This document shows, piece after piece, positions 1 through 4,986 of a DNA stretch of 7,692 bases. The notes under the pieces are model-generated. The model was not told where the DNA came from, searched no databases, and saw only the letters and a list, made by a program, of their open reading frames with translations. Each line of letters begins with the position of its first letter. Position 1 is the first letter of the stretch. The position numbers and the translations under genes are program-made. The stretch spans positions 1 to 7,692 of the forward strand of contig JAIRXZ010000113.1 in NCBI GenBank assembly GCA_031267995.1, in the 5' to 3' direction. Source of the DNA: Odoribacteraceae bacterium (lineage in GTDB: Bacteria > Bacteroidota > Bacteroidia > Bacteroidales > Marinifilaceae).

Positions 1-2
1 GC

Positions 3-794
3 AAGGAGGATGCTTCCATGTTGCTCCGCTACGTGAAGGACGAGGCTGCCGCCGCGGCTTTCGCCGGGGCGACGAACGGCAGTCGGGTGGTCTTTAACTT
101 GTTGAAGGCGTATCCCAACGAGACCGATCTCGCGGCCATGCTGCAGGTGAGTAAGGAGGTTGTCCGCGCGCTGGTTTCTGATTTTGCTTTCACGGTCGGC
201 GAGATCAGGCGCTACAAGAAGGCCGAGGTGAGCCAGGCGCTGTTCGATAAGTTGTACGGCGAGGGGAAGGTGAATAGCGAGGCGGAGTTCCGGGAGAAGA
301 TCAGGGAACGGCTGGAGCAACAATACAAGGAGCATAGCGATTATCGCTTTAATATCGATGCCAAGGAGAAGATGTTCAGGAAGAACGAGGCGGTGCCTTT
401 TCCCGATGATTTTTTTAGACGCTGGATCGCGAGGGTGAGCAAGGATGCCACGCCGAAGGAGCTGGAGGAGATTTTCCCCTCTACCAAGGAGAGTTTCGAG
501 TGGGGTTTTATCAAGCAGGCGATGCAGAAGGAGTACAATATCCAGGTTACGGAGGAGGATGCGAGGGTGTGTGCCCGCTCGCTTGCCGCTTCCGAGTTGA
601 GGCAACGCGGTTATTACTATTTTACCGCGGAGGATCTCGACGGTTATGCCGAGCAAATCATGAAGGACGAGCAGCAGCGCGAGAAGTCGTATAACATGGC
701 GCTGGACGAGATGGTTTTTGCCTGCATCAGGGAGAATGTCAAGTTGGATGAACAGGATATAACGCTGGATGATTTCCAAAAGCTGTTCAAGTAA
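3..794 (+). CDS. tig: Trigger factor, C-terminal part (5' end outside window)
   Basis: Ribosome-associated chaperone that binds nascent chains as they leave the ribosome. The frame is open to the left edge (codons for KEDAS precede the first ATG at 18), so that ATG is internal, not the start. About 263 residues are visible; Bacteroidota trigger factors are about 450, so roughly 190 residues, including the ribosome-docking domain, are missing. The visible part opens in the FKBP-like domain (YVKDE, AFAGA and VVFN blocks, as I remember them in Bacteroides trigger factor), passes DFAFTVGEIRRYKKAEVSQ, the usual exit from that domain, and continues into the helical, charged chaperone domain, ending DDFQKLFK (family ending like EEFNKLFE). 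All lysine codons are AAG. A terminator follows directly; clpP/clpX, frequent neighbours of tig in other bacteria, are not downstream. The family call comes from recognised sequence blocks, without a search. Confidence 0.9.
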   Translation, partial: KEDASMLLRYVKDEAAAAAFAGATNGSRVVFNLLKAYPNETDLAAMLQVSKEVVRALVSDFAFTVGEIRRYKKAEVSQALFDKLYGEGKVNSEAEFREKIRERLEQQYKEHSDYRFNIDAKEKMFRKNEAVPFPDDFFRRWIARVSKDATPKELEEIFPSTKESFEWGFIKQAMQKEYNIQVTEEDARVCARSLAASELRQRGYYYFTAEDLDGYAEQIMKDEQQREKSYNMALDEMVFACIRENVKLDEQDITLDDFQKLFK

Positions 795-835
795 GCGTGA
801 CGATTGAAGGAGCGTAAGCTCGATTCCAAGGATAG

Positions 836-862
836 GCTGCCCGACCGGGCAGCTTTTTTTTT
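836..862 (+). terminator. Intrinsic terminator of tig
   Basis: Perfect 7-bp stem GCTGCCC (836-842) / GGGCAGC (847-853) with loop GACC, followed at once by nine T (854-862), 41 bp after the tig stop codon. This is a textbook Rho-independent terminator. Its right arm and T-run also form the beginning of the first copy of the 83-bp repeat. Confidence 0.9.
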
Positions 863-927
863 GCCTACCCCGGTGGGCGACGCGGAGTTTCCTTTATACT
901 TCGTTGCCGGTACGGGCGCCCCGCTCT
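845..927. repeat. 83-bp element, copy A (overlaps tig terminator)
   Basis: Direct repeat of 1269-1350. The copies run from CCGGGCAGC plus a T-run to CGCCCCGCTCT. By eye they differ at 8 positions plus one T in the run (about 90% identity), and all eight differences are transitions. Copy A supplies the right arm and T-run of the tig terminator. On the - strand both copies can be read in one frame as TKYKGN.A.PTG.GKKK, but all the base differences are easily explained without coding. It may be a member of a family dispersed in the genome; only the two copies are visible here. Confidence 0.85.
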
Positions 928-978
928 CCTCGGACACTCCTCAAATTCACTCTCGCTTGACGCGGTGAGACTCTCGCC

Positions 979-1216
979 GCTTTAGTTCCGGCTCTCGCCG
1001 CTTTAGATGCGGCTCGTCCCGCTTTAGATGCGGCCAGTCCCGCTTTAGTTGCGACCCGTTCCGCTTTAGTTGCGACTCGTTCCGCTTTAGTTGCGACTCG
1101 TTCCGCTTTAGATGCGGCTCGTTCCGCTTTAGATGCGGCTCGTTCCGCTTTAGATGCGGCTCGTTCCGCTTTAGATGCGACCCTCCCCTCCTTAGTTCCG
1201 ACTCTCCCCGCTTTAG
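979..1216. repeat. 21-bp tandem repeat array, about 11-12 units
   Basis: GCTTTAG recurs at 979, 1000, 1021, 1042, 1063, 1084, 1105, 1126, 1147, 1168 and 1210; the unit at 1189 has TCCTTAG instead. The phase is exactly 21 bp throughout. After GCTTTAG the rest of the unit is WTGCGRC followed by TCGTTCC in the core. Units at 1063 and 1084 are identical, as are those at 1105, 1126 and 1147. The outer units (979, 1189) are diverged and share the variant TTCCG..CTCT, and the last (1210) matches only in its first 8 bases. A conserved core with decayed edges suggests growth by slippage or unequal exchange from the middle. The unit lacks stops in two - strand frames, which read as heptads (KAERAAS or LKRNEPH). 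I do not regard them as established genes. Confidence 0.95.
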
Positions 1217-1268
1217 TAGGGGCACACCTTATATATAGGAGCACGTCGAGACACTCCTTATGTATAAA

Positions 1269-1350
1269 CCGGGCAGCTTTTTTTTGCCTGTCCCGGTGGG
1301 CGGCGCGGGGTTTCCTTTGTACTTCGTTACCGGTATGGACGCCCCGCTCT
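1269..1350. repeat. 82-bp element, copy B
   Basis: Second direct copy of the element at 845-927, lying 53 bp beyond the tandem array. It has eight T instead of nine after GGGCAGC. The GCTGCCC left arm that makes copy A a terminator is absent upstream (the sequence there is TTATGTATAAACC), so copy B is not a terminator on the + strand. It contains a 6-bp inverted repeat GCGGGG (1305-1310) / CCCCGC (1342-1347) that is imperfect in copy A. Confidence 0.85.
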
Positions 1351-1371
1351 TGTCGCGTGTCGGGCCGTCGC

Positions 1372-1420
1372 CGGGGGCGCGAAAAAACTCCCGCGGCCGC
1401 GCTCCCGCCCGGTTTTTTTT
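1372..1420 (+). terminator. Possible terminator or leader hairpin
   Basis: A 10-bp GC-rich stem (1372-1381 with 1398-1407, one G-U pair) with a 16-nt loop is followed by CCCGG and then eight T (1413-1420). The five unpaired bases between stem and T-run make it weaker than the tig terminator. It would stop transcripts entering from the repeat region, or lie in the leader of the acyltransferase gene. In such GC-rich DNA chance pairing is easy, hence the low confidence. Confidence 0.35.
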
Positions 1421-1520
1421 CCTAATATTACGGGCTGAAAAAACGGGGGCCGCGGGTGACACCTTCTCGCGCGTCGGGCGGTAATCTCCCGTGCGTTTCA
1501 CGAAATCTATAACGTGTATC

Positions 1521-2465
1521 ATGAAAAACAAACAAGGGGAAAAAGCGTCGCCTCCCGCGACATCGCGCCGGTCGGGAGGGGCGGGCGCCGCGGGAACGTG
1601 TAAACCTCGCGCGAGCGTGTTGTTCCCGTTTCTTTACGCGCTCGTCTATACATTCAGTCTTCTCCCCGCGGCGTTGCTGTACAAGCTGTCGAGTTTGCTG
1701 TACCTCTTTATTTACCACGTTTTCTCCTACCGGAAATCGGTGGTGGTGCAAAACATCGCCCGGTCGTTCCCGGACAAGCGGTACGACGAAATCGCCGCCA
1801 TCACCAGCACCTTCTACCGATCCTTCTGCGACAACCTTATCGAGATCCTCAAATCGGCCTCCATCTCCGCCCGGCGACAGAAAAAGAACGTTGTCCTCGT
1901 CGGGGGCGAAATCGTCGAAAACCACATCAAGCAAGGGCGGCAGGTGATCGCGAGCATGGGGCATTGCGGTAACTGGGAGATCCTGAACGTGCTCCCGTTG
2001 ATGCTGTCGGTGAACGTGAACACGGTTTACAAGCCGCTCTCCCCGCGTTGCATCGATCGCCTGTTTTTGAAAACGCGCTCCCGTTTCGGCATGAAGATGA
2101 TTCCCCACAAGTCCATCGCGCGGCACTTTATCTCCCACAGGGACAATCCCTCGATGTACCTGTTTCTCGCCGACCAGTGTCCCAAGGCCGCGGCGGAGGC
2201 CTACCCGTTCGACTTCATGCACCAGAAGACGATGGTCTTCGCGGGCATCGAGCGGCTGGCTTGCATGACGGGCGCCGTCGTTGTTTACCTGCACGTGGTC
2301 AAGGTTTCGCGCGGGAAATACCAGATAGAATGTAAAGAGATCTGTGCCGACCCCGGCAAGTCGAAAGCCACGGAAATTACCGGGGAGTACGTCCGCCTCC
2401 TGGAACGCAATATAGAGGAGTACCCCGGCGGCTGGCTCTGGTCGCACAAACGCTGGAAGCGATAA
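1521..2465 (+). CDS. LpxL/HtrB-family lipid A acyltransferase
   Basis: Membrane-anchored acyltransferase expected to add a secondary acyl chain to lipid A at the inner membrane's cytoplasmic face. With the ATG at 1521 it has 314 residues. A hydrophobic segment (about 35-68) precedes the acyltransferase domain. The catalytic H-x4-E motif is HCGNWE (H148, E153), followed by YKPLSP (about 170-175), ADQCPK (about 217-222) and the C-terminal PGGWLWSHKRWK, all typical of the family. An in-frame GTG at 1491 would add ten residues. Residues 1-32 are a polar, low-complexity Ser/Gly/Ala/Arg leader not usual for the family, and a GTG at 1617 would remove it. I chose 1521 as the only ATG upstream of the domain. 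The next gene starts 34 bp later, suggesting co-transcription. Whether it makes lipid A or another acylated envelope lipid cannot be told from sequence. Confidence 0.88.
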   Translation: MKNKQGEKASPPATSRRSGGAGAAGTCKPRASVLFPFLYALVYTFSLLPAALLYKLSSLLYLFIYHVFSYRKSVVVQNIARSFPDKRYDEIAAITSTFYRSFCDNLIEILKSASISARRQKKNVVLVGGEIVENHIKQGRQVIASMGHCGNWEILNVLPLMLSVNVNTVYKPLSPRCIDRLFLKTRSRFGMKMIPHKSIARHFISHRDNPSMYLFLADQCPKAAAEAYPFDFMHQKTMVFAGIERLACMTGAVVVYLHVVKVSRGKYQIECKEICADPGKSKATEITGEYVRLLERNIEEYPGGWLWSHKRWKR

Positions 2466-2499
2466 GCCGCCGGCGCCCAAACCCACTAAAACACGAAAT

Positions 2500-4149
2500 A
2501 TGAAAACGAAGCCTCTCTCCTCGATTCTCCTCCTGTTATCCCTGCTCGTTCTTCTTCCGTCGCCGGTACTTCTCCCCCGCGAGCAGCCCGTTGTCGCCAC
2601 CGATACCCTCCCGGCGCGGGGCGTCTACTTCGACAAAAAGCACTACACCCCGGAGCCGATCCCCACCTATGCCGACAACAAGGAACGCCTCCCCGAACCG
2701 GTGCTGGAGCGCGATCCCGGCTGGGTGGAGATGTACCACAAGACATGGGAACTCGCCTTCGCCCACATCAAGGCGCCCACGCGGGGAAACGCCTTCGTCT
2801 CCAACTATTACGATGAGGCCTTCGACCAAAATATTTACCAGTGGGATATCATCTTCATGACCATGTTCGGCAAATACGCGCACCACGTCTTCCCCGGCAT
2901 CCGCTCCCTGGACAATTTTTATTGCAGCCAGCGTCCCTCCGGCGCCATCTCCCGGATGATCAGCGAGCGAAACGGTAGGGACTATTTCAGCAGCGAGGAC
3001 GATCCCAACTTCATCAACCCGCCGCTATTCAGTTGGGCGGAGGTAGAAAACTTCAGGATCAGCGGCGACAAGGCGCGCCTGCTCGAGGTGCTCCCCGCCC
3101 TGGAAAAATACCACGAGTTTGTCCGCTCCAAGCGCAACGGGGACGACACACCGCACCAGCTCTACTGGAGCAACGGCCAATCATCGGGCATGGACAACAC
3201 TCCCCGCGACGAGGGTCGCCCCCGCACCCACTGGTCGTCAGACCACCAGGGCTGGGTGGACGCCTCCGCGCAGATGGTGATCCAGTGCGACAACATCGCC
3301 ACCATCTGCGACGAACTCGGCCTCGCCGCCAAAGCCGCCGACTACCGGGAGCGGGGCAAGCAAATCGCCAGCCGCGTGAACACCTGGATGTGGGACGATG
3401 CCGACGGTATCTATTACGACATCAGCGTGGACGGCGCCCGCGGGCGGTGGAAGACCATCGCCGCCTTCTGGCCGATGCTCGCCGGCATCACCAACCCGCG
3501 CCAGGACAGCGCCCTGATTGCCCACCTGCAAAACCCCGACGAATTTTGGCGCGACATGATCTTCCCCTCCCTCGCTGCCAGCCACGACGTCTACCAGGCG
3601 CGCGGCGGCTACTGGCTCGGCGCTGTTTGGGCGCCCACCAACTACGCGGTCATCAAGGGACTGGAGCGGGTAGGCGCCAACGCCTTCGCCCACGAAGCCT
3701 CGGAACGCTACATCGAGGCGCTCTACCAGGTCTATCTCCAAACCGGCACTTTGTGGGAAAATTACGCCCCCGAAAAAATCGACGGCCGCTTCACCCAGGG
3801 CGTCAACGACCGGACGCCCCCCGCTGACTGTCGCTCCGATTTTGTCGGCTGGACGGGCTTAGGCCCCATCTCCCTCCTCGTGGAAAATGTCCTCGGCTTC
3901 CGCGTCGACGGCGTTCGGAGGACAGTCACCTACGACCTCCGCCGCCTCGACCACCACGGCATCCGTCGCCTCCGCCTGGCGGACATCACCACCACCATCA
4001 CCACCGCCAACCGCGAGCAGAAACCCACCGCGGCAAGCATCACCGTCACCGCCGACAAACCCTACACCCTCGTCATCCTCTTTGGCGACAAACGGCGGGA
4101 ATATGCCATCCGTCCCGGCACTCGCGTTATCCGCCTGACCTCCCGTTAA
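2500..4149 (+). CDS. Exported glycoside hydrolase, GH63/GH37-like (MGH1-type)
   Basis: Predicted (alpha/alpha)6-barrel glycosidase of 549 residues. A hydrophobic N-terminal segment (about 7-25) after MKTK looks like a signal peptide. No Cys occurs before residue 142, so it is not a lipoprotein. Clan GH-G blocks appear in order: YQWDIIFM (113-120), SGMDNTPR (229-236; D232 is the likely catalytic acid), GWVDASAQM (251-259), WMWDDADGIYYD (296-307), GGYWLGAVWAPTNY (369-382), LWENYAPE (418-425; E420 the likely second catalytic residue) and FVGWTGLGP (448-456). The last 80 residues resemble a beta-rich tail. Relatives include trehalases, glucosidases and mannosylglycerate hydrolases; the substrate cannot be assigned. 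Coding-strand bases turn clearly C-rich from this gene onward. It probably shares a transcript with the acyltransferase, 34 bp upstream. Confidence 0.82.
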   Translation: MKTKPLSSILLLLSLLVLLPSPVLLPREQPVVATDTLPARGVYFDKKHYTPEPIPTYADNKERLPEPVLERDPGWVEMYHKTWELAFAHIKAPTRGNAFVSNYYDEAFDQNIYQWDIIFMTMFGKYAHHVFPGIRSLDNFYCSQRPSGAISRMISERNGRDYFSSEDDPNFINPPLFSWAEVENFRISGDKARLLEVLPALEKYHEFVRSKRNGDDTPHQLYWSNGQSSGMDNTPRDEGRPRTHWSSDHQGWVDASAQMVIQCDNIATICDELGLAAKAADYRERGKQIASRVNTWMWDDADGIYYDISVDGARGRWKTIAAFWPMLAGITNPRQDSALIAHLQNPDEFWRDMIFPSLAASHDVYQARGGYWLGAVWAPTNYAVIKGLERVGANAFAHEASERYIEALYQVYLQTGTLWENYAPEKIDGRFTQGVNDRTPPADCRSDFVGWTGLGPISLLVENVLGFRVDGVRRTVTYDLRRLDHHGIRRLRLADITTTITTANREQKPTAASITVTADKPYTLVILFGDKRREYAIRPGTRVIRLTSR

Positions 4150-4153
4150 CCGG

Positions 4154-4173
4154 CGGGAAAACTCCCCGTTTTT
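4154..4173 (+). terminator. Weak possible terminator after the glycosidase gene
   Basis: A 4-bp stem CGGG (4154-4157) / CCCG (4165-4168) with a 7-nt loop is followed by five T (4169-4173), starting 5 bp after the stop codon. The stem is short; two further G-U pairs are possible. It directly abuts the proposed birA promoter, consistent with a transcription-unit boundary, but it is marginal alone. Confidence 0.35.
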
Positions 4174-4175
4174 GT

Positions 4176-4183
4176 TACATTCG
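4176..4183 (+). promoter_or_regulatory. Probable birA promoter, -7 element
   Basis: TACATTCG, one base from the Bacteroidota -7 consensus TAnnTTTG, ends 29 bp before the birA ATG. No clear TTTG -33 element lies 19-21 bp upstream. It closely matches TACCTTCG in front of parE, which supports both. Confidence 0.45.
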
Positions 4184-4212
4184 CGGGAACTTTAAACCCA
4201 AACAGTACCTGC

Positions 4213-4947
4213 ATGTATCTACTCAACGGCTTTAAAATACGGGAATTTCTGGAGCTGGAATCCACCAACAGCGAAACGTGGCGTCTCGCCGAGGAGCTGG
4301 AGGACAGGAGCGTGATCATCACCCCCCACCAAACCCAGGGCAGGGGAAACGACGGCAACACCTGGGAGAGCGAGCCGGGCAAAAACATCTCCATGACCAT
4401 CCTCCTCCGCCCCGTCGGCCTCCTGGCCAGCGAGCAATTCATCCTCTCCATGCTCGTCGCCCTGGGTACGCTGGACTTCGTCGCCCGGCACGTCCCTGGC
4501 GCCACCATCAAATGGCCGAACGACATCTACGTGGACGACCGGAAAATCGCCGGCATCCTCATCGAGCACATGGTACACCGCGACACCATCCACCTCTCCC
4601 TCTGCGGCGTGGGGCTAAACGTCAATCAAGCCCGCTTCATCTCGGACGCCCCCAACCCCGTCTCCCTGTACCAGCTCCTCGGCCGCGAAATACCGCTACG
4701 CCAGGCGCTCGCGCAGCTCCTGGAAGCCATCGGCGCCCGCCTCGACGCCCCCCGCGACTACCCCGCCACCCGCGTCGAATACACCTCGCGCCTCTACCGC
4801 GGTACCGGCATCTACCCCTGGAAAGACAACTGGGGCAGATTCAGGGCATCCATCCGCGGCGTCAACAAATACGGGCAGCTACTCCTCGACGACGAAACCG
4901 GCCGCCAGCGCGTCTACGGATTTAAAGAGGTACGCTACGTCTTGTAA
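4213..4947 (+). CDS. birA: Biotin--protein ligase (biotin-[acetyl-CoA carboxylase] ligase)
   Basis: Cytoplasmic enzyme that makes biotinyl-AMP and transfers biotin to the lysine of carboxyl-carrier domains. It has 244 residues, the size of a catalytic-only (class I) ligase; there is no N-terminal helix-turn-helix, so it should not act as a biotin-operon repressor. Visible: ESTNSETW (16-23), the biotin/AMP loop QTQGRGNDGNTWESEPGKN (40-58), IKWPNDI (99-105), DRKIAGILIE (109-118; K111 aligns with the catalytic lysine E. coli K183), GVGLNVNQ (132-139), and a C-terminal small beta domain ending GFKEVRYVL, as in Bacteroidota homologues. The loop has Asn46-Asp47 where E. coli has Arg118-Arg119. The ATG at 4213 follows the probable promoter with a leader of about 20-25 nt. 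The parE promoter overlaps its stop codon. Confidence 0.93.
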   Translation: MYLLNGFKIREFLELESTNSETWRLAEELEDRSVIITPHQTQGRGNDGNTWESEPGKNISMTILLRPVGLLASEQFILSMLVALGTLDFVARHVPGATIKWPNDIYVDDRKIAGILIEHMVHRDTIHLSLCGVGLNVNQARFISDAPNPVSLYQLLGREIPLRQALAQLLEAIGARLDAPRDYPATRVEYTSRLYRGTGIYPWKDNWGRFRASIRGVNKYGQLLLDDETGRQRVYGFKEVRYVL

Positions 4948-4971
4948 TTTCTCGCGATATGCGTACCTTCG
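4942..4971 (+). promoter_or_regulatory. Probable parE-parC promoter
   Basis: TTG (4942-4944) and TACCTTCG (4964-4971) are separated by 19 bp, fitting the Bacteroidota -33 TTTG / -7 TAnnTTTG pattern. The -33 element lies in the last codon of birA. Transcription would start a few bases before the parE ATG at 4987, giving a very short leader. Confidence 0.6.
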
Positions 4972-4986
4972 CGCAAAACAAACAAC

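Larger units (their letters stand above)
863..1520. other. Long repeat-rich intergenic region
   Basis: About 660 bp between the tig terminator and the acyltransferase gene with no convincing gene. It contains most of one 83-bp element, a 21-bp tandem array, a second copy of the element, a short AT-rich doublet (1223-1237 and 1252-1266) and a GC-rich hairpin with T8. Short frames open on the - strand through the array and repeats are explained by the 21-bp period (a multiple of 3) and show no family resemblance that I recognise. I see no tRNA, rRNA or clear riboswitch. Confidence 0.75.

Noticed and set aside
18..20. ATG at 18 as the true start of the first gene
   Set aside because: The frame is open upstream to the edge and the protein begins in the middle of the trigger factor FKBP-like domain, so this Met is internal.
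644..937. 97-codon - strand frame across the tig end and terminator
   Set aside because: It reads through the terminator hairpin and 83-bp repeat; the KKK run is simply the complement of the T-run.
979..1216. CRISPR array
   Set aside because: The 21-bp units abut without unique spacers, and no cas genes are present.
1502..1529. dif-like sequence (XerC/XerD site) overlapping the acyltransferase start
   Set aside because: Aligned to E. coli dif it matches at 16 of 28 positions, with 5 of 11 in the XerC arm. A best match of this size can arise by chance in several kilobases, and it contains a start codon. Worth retesting only if the chromosome skew confirms a terminus here.
1428..2600. 390-codon open frame on the - strand opposite the acyltransferase gene
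   Set aside because: Arg/Val-rich shadow without recognisable motifs; the + strand gene has the full acyltransferase motif set.
3033..3827. 264-codon + strand frame inside the glycosidase gene
   Set aside because: Overlaps the catalytic blocks in another frame and is Arg/Pro-rich, a frame-shift shadow of GC-rich coding DNA.
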